Positions 26,024 to 34,767 of a DNA stretch of 64,000 bases are shown here, piece after piece. Each line of letters starts with the position of its first letter. The stretch's first letter is position 1. Source of the stretch: Ardenticatenaceae bacterium (lineage in GTDB: Bacteria > Chloroflexota > Anaerolineae > Promineifilales > Promineifilaceae); NCBI GenBank assembly GCA_011525915.1, contig WYBM01000030.1, positions 1 through 64,000 of the forward strand. Direction: 5' to 3'. The position numbers and the translations under genes were made by a program. The notes under the pieces are model-generated. The model did not search any database and was not told where the DNA came from. It saw nothing but the letters and a program-made list of their open reading frames with translations.

Positions 26024-29000
26024 TCAGCTGTGGCCGTTGCCACCATTGGCTGGCGCTGTTTCTTTTTCCAGTTGGTCTTCCAGATAAACAAACGCTTCCA
26101 CCCCCAGGGTGCGGCTGATTTCTTGGGCAGCAGTTCGTAAAACAGACTGGGCGTCTACGGCCGAGTGCACCCGGGCCGTGACTTCACGCAAAATTTGTTC
26201 CTGGCGGGCGCGGGCCTGCACCTGTTCAAACAGGCGGGCGCTTTCAATGGCGATGGCTGCCTGGCTGCTCACGGCCGTGAGCAGCCGCAAATGCTGTTCA
26301 TTGTAGACATTTGCGGTGGTATAACTTTGAAGGCCTATGACGCCAATAGCCTGGTCGCCCACGATCATCGGTACACCCAGCCAGGATTGGGCCTCGCTGC
26401 CAATTTGGGCTATGCCCAGCCCCTGCAAATGCTGCGGGATGTTGTTGGGCATGAGCAGCGGCTGCCGGGTGCGTAACAAATATTCCGTCAGGCCGGAACC
26501 GGCGCGCCGTTTACCGGCATGCCAGAGTGTCTTACCCTTGGTAATGTCCAGCACAAATTCAATTTCATCCTGTTTGGGCTCATACAGGGCCACGTAGAAG
26601 TTGCTGGTATCCATAAGGCGGCTGGTATATTCATAAATGGTTTCCACCACCGCATCCACACTCAATTGTGATGAGAGGGCGCGGCTCATCTCATTCAGGG
26701 CGGCCAATTCTTGAGCGCGTGCTTCGGCATCGGCCAGCGCCTTTTCTGTTTGCGCCGTCAGACGCAGGTTTTCCAGGTGGTTGCTAAGGCGGGCGGCTAC
26801 GGCCGCTATCAGGGCTTCTGTTTCCGCGGTGGCGTCTTCTGGCGGTTCCGCTTCCAGGCGACCAACCGGTTCGCCGCGGACAATCAGTGAACTTTGCCAA
26901 GTGACCGTCTCCGCCCCGTCATCTTTAGAGTCTAACGGGCGGACAAGGCCATGATCATAAACAAAACCACCCGTGGGCAAGTCCAAAGAAAATTCTTGCC
27001 AGCTTTCCCGCGTCAGGCGGCGCACGGCCGCTTCTGCCTCTGCCTGGTAATGCTCTGCCTGGGCCAGCAAACGGAACCCTTCCACGCGCCGGCCAATTTG
27101 CTGGGCAATGTTGGCCACAAATTCTTCCGCCTCTCGTGTCCATTCATGTTCAGGATCGACCGCCACCGTCCCCATAACTTCGCCGTTCACCTCAATGGGA
27201 ATGGCGATGCCCATGGCCATTGAAGAGACATCGGCAATGGCATCCTGAACGGGCGTCAAAGCTACCCCATTGTAAGAAAAGCCAATTTGCTCCCGGCGGT
27301 CAATGGCGTTCAAAAACGCTTCCCAACTCTGGCGTACCTGGAACTGCCTCTGGGCAATCACCTCGGCCTGGGCCTGCCCTATATCCTCAAAGAGGTGCGC
27401 GTTACTAATAGAGATGGCCAACTGCCCGGCCAGGGCCTGGTAGGCAGGCAGGTTGTCAGCCGATAACCCATTGACCTCCCGGCTTTGCATGTCCAATACC
27501 CCTACCACCTGATCGCCTACCAGCAGCGGCACCGCCAGTTCTGAGCGTGTCTCTAACAGCAGCTTGTTGACCCGAAATTGGGGATCATTGGCAGTATCAG
27601 CCACCAGCACAGGCACCTGGCTGGTTGCCGCCCGGCTGTTTATAGAACTAGCAGATAAGGAAAGCCGATGGCCTTGGGCCAGCAGTTCCTGACCGACACG
27701 GCCGGTACCGGCGCGTAAAAACAGGTTACGGCCAGGGGTATCAACCAGGTAGATCTGCACGTAATACAAATCAAATCGCTCACGGATACGCTGCACGGCC
27801 GTGTCCAACAACTCATCCAGGTCCCGAATTCGGGACAGGTCACGGCCAACTTCGGCCGCCAGTTGCAGGTCACGCGTCCGTTCAGTCACCCTGGCTTCCA
27901 GCCCTATCAACATGGCCTGTAGCTGGGCGGCCATATCATTGATGGTGGCTGCCAACATGCTCAACTCACTGCTAGCGACAACATTGGCCCGGGTTTCCAG
28001 ATGACCGGCGCCAATCTGCCCGGCCGTATAGACCAGCGCTTGAATAGGCGCCGTCATTTGCCGTGTCAGCGCCACAGCCAAACCTATGCCAACCAACAGA
28101 GCAATCAGCGGGGCGCCAATGGTTGCGCCTTGCAATTGCCGCCCAATGGCCTGCGTGGCGCTCAAGCCAGCTGCCGTCAGACTGCTGCCAGCCTGGGTAA
28201 TATCGGCGATGAGCGGTGTTATGGCTTCAGCCGCCGCATCCGTGGCGGCAATGGAAACAGCGATGGCCGTCTCTACTTCTACCAGGGTGTCAAATGTGGT
28301 TTGGTAATCATCTATCAACTGCAGCAATTCTGCTTTGTCTGTTGACAATAAATCTGAATCCTCCACCTGACGCTTAAATGTTACTATCAGTTCATGAACA
28401 CCATCTACATCCTTTTGTTCACCACGTAAAAGGTAATCTTTTTCCCGACGATGTATTTGCAGTATGGTCAGCTGCAATGAGTCTGTCAGGGGATGATCTG
28501 CTAAAAACGCCTCTATATCTTGAATATCTTGACGAAACGCTCCTTCCAGGCCGGTATTGGTAAAGCCTCGCTGCTCGATCAGGTCAACCGTTTGTTGAAA
28601 GTTAGCTTCGTAGACATCTAATTGTGGCTGCAAAGCCGCCAGGTTTGTTCTGATCTGGTCTGCTTCTGGGACAGAACTATCGCTGATTAACGTTTCCAAC
28701 TGCGTGGCGATCATGCGTATCTGCTGTACATCTCTGGTATTCTGTCGGGCAAAGAGGAAGCGAGCCTGGGCCAAGCCTTCATCTTGCCAATACAACAAAA
28801 ATCTTTGTTCGCTCTGGCGAGCGCGTAACAAATTGGCTTCCATTTGGGCGGTAGTCTGTTCGATGACTGTTTCTTTGTCGATGGTTGTCTGGAAAGTGTT
28901 TAAGACGGCATACATGCCATATAAGGTCACGGCCGTGACCAGAATCACCAACAACAACATCAAGCCGAAGCTCAAGCCAAGCTGTGTTTGCATCCGCAAT

Positions 29001-29539
29001 CGGGTAGTCTGCAACACCTGCAAGAACCCAAAAACAATCACCAGGATACCGGCCACCATGATTGAAGCAATGACTGAACTGGGCACAAGTGCCACCTGCT
29101 CTGGCCGGGAATACGCAGCAAAGCCCATGATCACCGCCAGAAGTATACTGAGGCCTATGATGATTCGAACCTGGCGCCACGGCAGCGTCAGCAAACCCAT
29201 CCCCGAAGAGACAACGACCAGAACGCCTATAGAGCTAATGGGATTATTGCTGGCGCTGCCCACAAAAGCGAAAAAGATGGCCGCCATCATAGTGCCTATT
29301 AACAGGCGCGCGCCCCAAACGGCCTGTCCATGACGGCTAAGCCAGACACACACAAGGGCCGCAGCGCCAATAACGGCCGTGGCTGCCACACCAATGTATG
29401 TTTCGTCCAGGGCAACTGCGCTGTATAGGGCATAGGCCATATATAACAATGCGGCCACCGCCAGCACCACACCCACACGGAAGGTATTTTGCTCTCGTTT
29501 TATAACCTCGTCTGACGCTTTATTATCAGTTGAACTCAT
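26024..29539 (-). CDS. Membrane sensor: 6TM, extracytoplasmic helical bundle, HAMP, GAFs, 1171 aa
   Basis: Six membrane helices (21-175) are followed by a seventh (about 187-208). A long periplasmic helical bundle (210-468) of the kind seen in chemoreceptor and HBM-type sensors comes next, then a helix at 471-491, HAMP (492-545) and the coiled coil EARVTERTRDL. The cytoplasmic part has GAF 560-720, two successive half GAFs (730-830 with VRQSWEAF; 838-935 with TRESWQEF), GAF 945-1105 and the stub 1110-1156. No methyl-accepting signalling tip and no kinase follow, so the HAMP signal must pass through the GAF/stub chain to a partner. Spacing is 24 and 32 bases to its neighbours. The tandem half GAFs are unique to this member. 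Confidence 0.85.
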   Translation of the reverse strand: MSSTDNKASDEVIKREQNTFRVGVVLAVAALLYMAYALYSAVALDETYIGVAATAVIGAAALVCVWLSRHGQAVWGARLLIGTMMAAIFFAFVGSASNNPISSIGVLVVVSSGMGLLTLPWRQVRIIIGLSILLAVIMGFAAYSRPEQVALVPSSVIASIMVAGILVIVFGFLQVLQTTRLRMQTQLGLSFGLMLLLVILVTAVTLYGMYAVLNTFQTTIDKETVIEQTTAQMEANLLRARQSEQRFLLYWQDEGLAQARFLFARQNTRDVQQIRMIATQLETLISDSSVPEADQIRTNLAALQPQLDVYEANFQQTVDLIEQRGFTNTGLEGAFRQDIQDIEAFLADHPLTDSLQLTILQIHRREKDYLLRGEQKDVDGVHELIVTFKRQVEDSDLLSTDKAELLQLIDDYQTTFDTLVEVETAIAVSIAATDAAAEAITPLIADITQAGSSLTAAGLSATQAIGRQLQGATIGAPLIALLVGIGLAVALTRQMTAPIQALVYTAGQIGAGHLETRANVVASSELSMLAATINDMAAQLQAMLIGLEARVTERTRDLQLAAEVGRDLSRIRDLDELLDTAVQRIRERFDLYYVQIYLVDTPGRNLFLRAGTGRVGQELLAQGHRLSLSASSINSRAATSQVPVLVADTANDPQFRVNKLLLETRSELAVPLLVGDQVVGVLDMQSREVNGLSADNLPAYQALAGQLAISISNAHLFEDIGQAQAEVIAQRQFQVRQSWEAFLNAIDRREQIGFSYNGVALTPVQDAIADVSSMAMGIAIPIEVNGEVMGTVAVDPEHEWTREAEEFVANIAQQIGRRVEGFRLLAQAEHYQAEAEAAVRRLTRESWQEFSLDLPTGGFVYDHGLVRPLDSKDDGAETVTWQSSLIVRGEPVGRLEAEPPEDATAETEALIAAVAARLSNHLENLRLTAQTEKALADAEARAQELAALNEMSRALSSQLSVDAVVETIYEYTSRLMDTSNFYVALYEPKQDEIEFVLDITKGKTLWHAGKRRAGSGLTEYLLRTRQPLLMPNNIPQHLQGLGIAQIGSEAQSWLGVPMIVGDQAIGVIGLQSYTTANVYNEQHLRLLTAVSSQAAIAIESARLFEQVQARARQEQILREVTARVHSAVDAQSVLRTAAQEISRTLGVEAFVYLEDQLEKETAPANGGNGHS

Positions 29540-29563
29540 AGCGTGTTCTCCACAACTCTGTTG

Positions 29564-32059
29564 TTAGGAGCGGGGGTTGCCGTTGGTACGGCCGTTGCCC
29601 TTCGTTTTACCCAATTGCACAGTAGCTTGCTTAATGTCCAGTGCCTGCACCAATTCGTGCGCTGCCACCTGCAAGACGCTTTCGATAGTGGCTGCCTGCT
29701 GGATTCTTTGCCCGATCTCATTTAATTTTGTCTCTTGTTTAGCCAGGGCTTGGGTGCTTTCATACAGCCGGGAATTTTGAATAGCGATGGCCACCTGGCT
29801 GGCAATGGCTTCTAACAACTGGACATCCTCATTGGTCAGGCCGCCCATCATGTCATGCTGCACGTCTAACACCCCCAATACCCGGTCACGCAGCAGAATG
29901 GGAACCGCAATCTCCGCTTTGGTATCTGGCAGCAGCACGTTGGGCCGCCACTCTTGAGAGTGCGTCACGTCAGAGATAAAAATAGTGGTTTTGCTGGCCG
30001 CGGCTCTACCTACCAGCCCCTGCCCGGCAACCAGCGTGTGACGTTGGGCCAGCATCACCTGGCCAGCTTCGCCTGTACCACCCACCATGATCAGATTTTT
30101 TTGCTCGTCATCAAACAGGTAAATGTGCGCATGGTAATACCCAAAGGCGGTCTGCACCTGTTCTACAACCTCTATCGCCAGGCGATCCAGGTCTAAGATA
30201 GTAGATAAACTGCGGCTGACTTCCGTACTGGCCGCCAGCGCACGGGTACGCTCGGCCACACGTTGTTCCAACCCTTCAATAGACTCTTGCAGCTGGCTGG
30301 TCATACGGTTAAATGTAGCCGCCAGCGTACCAATTTCATCTTCGCTTTCCACGGTTGCGCGGGCGGCGAGATCTCCCTGGGCTACCTGCGCGGCCGTCTC
30401 CGTCAGTTTGGTGATCGGCCTGGTTAATATCTGCGCCACCACGGCCGCAGCTATCACCGCCGCCGTGACAATGACCATACCCAATAAAATATAGATCTGC
30501 TGCTGGCGCCGTACCGGCGCCAGGATTATCTCTTCCGGCTGGAACACCAGGGCCGTCCACCCTGACCGGTCAACTCGTGGTTCCGCTCCCAGGGTAGTCA
30601 CAAAACTTAAGGCGGCTAAACCAGACTGCCCATCTACCTCACCCAACACATACACGACCTCTGGATCTCTAAGCTGGTTAAGGATTGCCAGCTTCTCTGC
30701 CTCCACGTTTTTCAGTTCATAGCGTGTATCACTGTAACCCTGATAGCGCAAAGTCTGTAATTCGAAGCCCTCATTAAAATGCACTTCCACCTGCATGGTT
30801 TCATCAGTTTCAGCCCGCCGCAAAGAATCTGCCAGCGGCTGCAGTTGGAAGGTGGTGAACAAAACGCCGTTAATGGCGCTGCGACCGATCTGGTCTTCTG
30901 TGCGCACAGGCACGGCAACGTTGATAACCGGGACGCCCGTGTCAGGGTCTTCATGGGGCTCCCCCACATAGACAGAACCAAACCCACTGGCCACCGCATC
31001 TAGCCACCAGGGCTCCTGGCTGAAATCATACTTTTCAGGCCGGTCAGAGGCGGCCACCAACCCACCATATTTATCGGTGAGTATCATTTTATCGTGATTA
31101 GGAAAGGTCTGGCGAAAAGTCAACAGCTCCTCAGACGTAGAATTATTTAAGATGATAAGAACCAGTCTATCTGTGGACGCAGCCCGCTGCCACTGTGACT
31201 CCAGTTCAGCAATCTGGGCGGCAATATCTTCAGGGGCTTTCCCCTCATAGAAGTTGTTTCTAGCTTGCACGGCCGTCTGCAAAGCCTGGTTTAAAGCTAA
31301 TGTTTCTAACAGATTGATCTGTCGCCCTACCAATTCACCCACAGCCAACGCCTGGGTATCGGCCAGGGCCGCCAGGTTATGGCCCAGCTGCTCAGTCAGG
31401 GCGCGGCGGGTGGTAATGGTGACCACGGCCGTGACACTAAAAACGGCCAAAATGGCCACGGTGACCGTGGCCGTAATAAGCTTGGTGCGCAGGCGGTAGC
31501 CGCGAAACTGGCGCACGATGATGAAGCCATACAACAACAAAACGGGCCCGCCAAAAAGATAAATATACGTGTTCAGATTAGGAATAGACACACGTGTGTC
31601 TGCCCCAAATATATCGATGATTACAGACAAAATAGCCACAGCGACAGTGGCAATCGTGGCGGCGGTCATATGCCGGGAAGGCAGCGTCTGTGATGCCAAT
31701 TGAGGAATCAGCAATGTAATGAAGAAACCGGCAGCTAAACCCACCCCAACGGCCAAAAAGTTGGCCACGATCATAATCATAAAAATGGCAATAAACATCA
31801 ACCACATACCCGAAGCAATGTAACCTCTCCAGATAAGGAGCAGCACAATGGGCATAAGCAGAGAAAAGCCGCCCGTCAGCCACAGGATAGGTATGATTTC
31901 AAAAACCCTCAATTGGGTAATGAGGAAGATGTATGTAACACTCGATGAAGCAGCGACGACCCACATAGCAAAGGCTGCATAAAGTGCCCACTTCCGCCTC
32001 CTGGCCGCCTCCAACCTATCTTTTTCTCTATAAATTACGCTGAGGTTCTCATTTGTCAT
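29564..32059 (-). CDS. Membrane sensor: 6TM, dCache-like, HAMP, GAF, 831 aa
   Basis: About six membrane helices (25-185), a further helix at 193-215, then a large extracytoplasmic domain (220-515). This has features of double-Cache sensors: a long first helix and the QEPWWLDA motif at 348-355, typically near the ligand pocket. A helix at 520-543, HAMP 545-597, a coiled coil (GLEQRVAERTRAL), one GAF 612-768 and the shared stub 774-818 follow. Cache domains usually bind small ligands such as amino acids or carboxylates outside the cell; the ligand is not predictable here. The start overlaps the stop of the upstream gene by four bases (ATGA). No output domain. Confidence 0.85.
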   Translation of the reverse strand: MTNENLSVIYREKDRLEAARRRKWALYAAFAMWVVAASSSVTYIFLITQLRVFEIIPILWLTGGFSLLMPIVLLLIWRGYIASGMWLMFIAIFMIMIVANFLAVGVGLAAGFFITLLIPQLASQTLPSRHMTAATIATVAVAILSVIIDIFGADTRVSIPNLNTYIYLFGGPVLLLYGFIIVRQFRGYRLRTKLITATVTVAILAVFSVTAVVTITTRRALTEQLGHNLAALADTQALAVGELVGRQINLLETLALNQALQTAVQARNNFYEGKAPEDIAAQIAELESQWQRAASTDRLVLIILNNSTSEELLTFRQTFPNHDKMILTDKYGGLVAASDRPEKYDFSQEPWWLDAVASGFGSVYVGEPHEDPDTGVPVINVAVPVRTEDQIGRSAINGVLFTTFQLQPLADSLRRAETDETMQVEVHFNEGFELQTLRYQGYSDTRYELKNVEAEKLAILNQLRDPEVVYVLGEVDGQSGLAALSFVTTLGAEPRVDRSGWTALVFQPEEIILAPVRRQQQIYILLGMVIVTAAVIAAAVVAQILTRPITKLTETAAQVAQGDLAARATVESEDEIGTLAATFNRMTSQLQESIEGLEQRVAERTRALAASTEVSRSLSTILDLDRLAIEVVEQVQTAFGYYHAHIYLFDDEQKNLIMVGGTGEAGQVMLAQRHTLVAGQGLVGRAAASKTTIFISDVTHSQEWRPNVLLPDTKAEIAVPILLRDRVLGVLDVQHDMMGGLTNEDVQLLEAIASQVAIAIQNSRLYESTQALAKQETKLNEIGQRIQQAATIESVLQVAAHELVQALDIKQATVQLGKTKGNGRTNGNPRS

Positions 32060-33447
32060 GACACACTATTCTCCACATCCACTTCCAAAGCCGGGCCATC
32101 AGACGGGGAAACTCTGGGACTTGGGCCCAAACGCACCCGTGTGTGCGGGGCATTCACCGCCCGTCCTACCTCACGCACGGCAATCTGCATGGCACGTTCC
32201 ACGGTGGTGGCACTTTGAATTTGCTGGCCGATCTGGTTGATCAATGCTTCCTGTTCGGCTCTGGCCTGAGCCTCTGCCAGCAGTCGGGCGTTTTGCAAGG
32301 CCACCGCTACCTGCCCGGAAATAGATAACAGCAGGTCGGCATCACCTTCACCTAACCCATAGACACGATTTTGCTGAATGTCCAAAACCCCCAGCACTTT
32401 ATCGCCCAGCGCAATGGGCACGGTCACTTCTGATCTTGTGTCGGGCAGCAAGGGGTTGGGCAGCCATGTTTCCACCTGAGTGACATCGGGCGCCAGTACC
32501 GGCTCATTGGTACGGACGGCCCGGCCGACCAACCCTTTTTCCACCGGTACTGTATGCCGGCGGGCTACCAGTTCCGCCCCGGCATGGCCCGCACCCGCCG
32601 CCAATTCCAGCGTATCACCCTTTTCATTAAGCAGGTACAAATGGACCTGGTAATAGTCAAAGGCATCACGTATTTCGTCAGCCACCTCTTTCACCAATTG
32701 TACCTTGTCCAGAATGGTAGAAACATGCCGGCCGATTTCCGCGCTGGTTACCAGGGCCTGGGTACGTGCGGCTACCCGAGCTTCCAGATCAGCATTTAAC
32801 TGTTGCAGCTGGTTGTTGGCCTCAGCAGCCTCCGCCTCACTGGTCTCCGCGCGCTCCAATGCCCGGTTCAGGTTTTGCAGCGTATAAGCCAGCACAACCC
32901 CCAGGATAACAAATAGCGTACTGATAATGACGAGATCAGCCAGACCAACGACACGCGGCGTATAAACGATAATGCCCAAAACTTCAGCCACAAAAGCGCT
33001 GCCCATAGCCAACAGCGTTAACAAGGTAAAAATGGCTACCGCTTTACGTTCTCTTAAAAGAACGGTAGGGATAGCGATAACCAGCGAAAAAGCGACGATA
33101 GTATTATCATGTAGACCGTCAAACTGGAGGATGGTGAGCGTCAGTCCCAACCAGATAACCGCTGTCACCAACCAGCTCACCAGGCGCAGACGGCCTTGAT
33201 ACATAAACCGCCGTACCCCCACCAGGGTAGCTGCCGTGGTCAGTCCCATACCCATCACAATGATCTGCCTCAAATCAGTCATCGACCCTGGGTTTTGCAC
33301 AACACCTACAAGGTAAATGGCGCCCGGTAATAAAAGGGCGGCTAAAAATAGGGCCACAATGATGACATTCAACACCCGGGCTGTTCGGTTGAGGTCTTCT
33401 TTTTCAAAAATGGGCGGCAGGAATAATTTTCGCAAAATATCAGACAT
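32056..33447 (-). CDS. Membrane sensor: 6TM (MASE-like), GAF, 463 aa; first gene of sensory operon
   Basis: The simplest member of the set: six predicted membrane helices (25-190), a coiled coil (192-232, EAEAAEANNQLQQLNADLEA), one GAF (236-390) and the C-terminal stub (396-442, INQIGQQIQSATTVERAMQ). It has no extracytoplasmic domain, so the membrane bundle itself may be the sensor, as for MASE domains. It is the first gene after the extended -10 promoter at 33652-33660 and has AAGGA upstream of ATG 33447. It overlaps the next gene by four bases. Architecture clear, stimulus unknown. Confidence 0.85.
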   Translation of the reverse strand: MSDILRKLFLPPIFEKEDLNRTARVLNVIIVALFLAALLLPGAIYLVGVVQNPGSMTDLRQIIVMGMGLTTAATLVGVRRFMYQGRLRLVSWLVTAVIWLGLTLTILQFDGLHDNTIVAFSLVIAIPTVLLRERKAVAIFTLLTLLAMGSAFVAEVLGIIVYTPRVVGLADLVIISTLFVILGVVLAYTLQNLNRALERAETSEAEAAEANNQLQQLNADLEARVAARTQALVTSAEIGRHVSTILDKVQLVKEVADEIRDAFDYYQVHLYLLNEKGDTLELAAGAGHAGAELVARRHTVPVEKGLVGRAVRTNEPVLAPDVTQVETWLPNPLLPDTRSEVTVPIALGDKVLGVLDIQQNRVYGLGEGDADLLLSISGQVAVALQNARLLAEAQARAEQEALINQIGQQIQSATTVERAMQIAVREVGRAVNAPHTRVRLGPSPRVSPSDGPALEVDVENSVS

Positions 33448-33651
33448 GCTTCATTCCTTCATTTTTCCAGACCGGCTACAGCGTTCCAGGAGAATAAAAC
33501 CGTTGGAACTTAACCATCCAGATGTTGTGTGGTTCATACGTTCAAATAAAAACAGCGGACCAGTTAGGGTGACAATGACTTACATGATGTGTGGCTGTTG
33601 GTATGAGGGAATGAAGAGAGGGTAGTGTCCTCTTCCCCTACCTCAATGGGC

Positions 33652-33660
33652 ATTATATCA
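33652..33660 (-). promoter_or_regulatory. Extended -10 promoter candidate for the sensory operon
   Basis: On the minus strand TGATATAAT is an exact extended -10 element. No good -35 is present at the matching distance, which is typical of this promoter class. Transcription from about 33645 would leave a ~200-base leader before ATG 33447. The rest of 33448-33800 is AT/purine-rich and holds no convincing gene. Confidence 0.45.
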
Positions 33661-33800
33661 AACTGAGGAAAACGAGGAGTGAAAAAAGCGTTACCTGCGG
33701 GGAGGAAAGTGTGGGAAATAGGTAACAGTGAAGGGGTTTTTAGCCAACAATGGGGGTTTTTCTGGTGAGATTGTGGCAAAATCATAGCGTGTGGCGCTCA

Positions 33801-34676
33801 TTACGACACGGCCGTGTCCCCTGGTAGCGCAAAAGGCTGTGGATACCAAAACGGGCCCAACCGAATGCCCACACCCACAATGGGCCCCTGTTCCCAGGCT
33901 TCCCGGTGGGCCAAAGCCTGCTCAGCCCGTCCCGTTTTATCCTGACGCCACGTATGGCGGGTATAAGCATAATCATAAAAGATGGTCCGCAGCGTTTCTT
34001 CACTAAGATTATACCCCGGTTTTTGTAGCCAGTAACATTGAGTATCATCATACAGCAATGGTGGTAAAAGACCTAAACTAATTGTCGGTTTACCATAACT
34101 CAACAGCACATCTACCGGTGGAATAGTCTCGCCATAAAGCATGCCTATGGCTTCCGCTCGCGTTTTTGCCCCCCTGGCAAACGCCTGAACCTGCCACTGC
34201 CATAGCTCGTCATTGTCTGGCGTAATGATGAGCCACAAAGAAGGCCCTTTGTTTATGGAGGTAATACGGTTTACTGTCTCTACGGCCTTCTCTAATTGAG
34301 GAATAGCCGTACCCGCTATTATCATGTGGACACGCCACTGTTGGTGTTTATAGAAATCACAGCTTTCTGAGTCCGCCAACTCTGAATATAGCCAGTCTAA
34401 CAATTTTTCGCGATACAAGCCGCGCTCTTGGAACATTTGGGGCATGGCTACCGGCAGCAACAAATGATGCACGCCTAAACGAAAGCAAAGTTGCGAGGCC
34501 GCACGCATGTGGGATTGTGTCCATTTGGCCATGTCTTCTAATGGAACACCTGCCAGGGCCGCCGCTCGACGCGTGCCGCCCGCGGCAAACACCAGGGTGC
34601 GCGGGGCAATCGCGGCTACAACTTCATCTGAAGCGTTTAAAAAGTCTTCCAGTACAGGGTAAGCTTCTTGTTTCAT
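33801..34676 (-). CDS. Tuberculosinol/kolavelool-synthase-like diterpene prenyltransferase (Rv3378c family)
   Basis: A 291-residue protein whose length and motifs follow Mycobacterium tuberculosis Rv3378c. Shared features are VFxxxGTRR near residue 30, an LxxGVxxLLLP strand, FYKHQQWRVHMI, a GKPTISLG segment and the diagnostic YxLSEETLRTIFYDYAYTRH followed by GVGIRLGPFWYP. This family has a cis-prenyltransferase fold. It acts on class II cyclase products, releasing a diterpene alcohol (kolavelool in Herpetosiphon) or attaching the diterpene to adenosine (tuberculosinyl adenosine). The residue aligned with the essential Asp34 of Rv3378c is Gly33 here, which is notable. I chose ATG 34676. The longer frame begins at a TTG inside a hairpin. 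Recognised from memory; not confirmed by search. Confidence 0.72.
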   Translation of the reverse strand: MKQEAYPVLEDFLNASDEVVAAIAPRTLVFAAGGTRRAAALAGVPLEDMAKWTQSHMRAASQLCFRLGVHHLLLPVAMPQMFQERGLYREKLLDWLYSELADSESCDFYKHQQWRVHMIIAGTAIPQLEKAVETVNRITSINKGPSLWLIITPDNDELWQWQVQAFARGAKTRAEAIGMLYGETIPPVDVLLSYGKPTISLGLLPPLLYDDTQCYWLQKPGYNLSEETLRTIFYDYAYTRHTWRQDKTGRAEQALAHREAWEQGPIVGVGIRLGPFWYPQPFALPGDTAVS

Positions 34677-34710
34677 TGTCAGGGCGCCAAACAGCCAGAG
34701 CGTAAATATA

Positions 34711-34741
34711 AAAGGGTTTGCCAGATCTGACAAACCCTTTT
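34711..34741 (-). terminator. Hairpin between nucleoside hydrolase and diterpene transferase genes
   Basis: AAAGGGTTTG is followed by a 10-base centre containing CAGATCTG and then CAAACCCTTT, a symmetric hairpin with short T runs on both sides. It may terminate or attenuate transcription before the transferase gene. It also argues against the upstream TTG start of that gene. Confidence 0.55.
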
Positions 34742-34767
34742 ACTGATTGGTGCCTGTTGTGTTATAT

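Noticed and set aside
33564..33785. Minus-strand frame of 73 codons upstream of the sensory operon
   Set aside because: Composition is unlike a protein, no ribosome-binding site, and it overlaps the likely operon promoter and leader.
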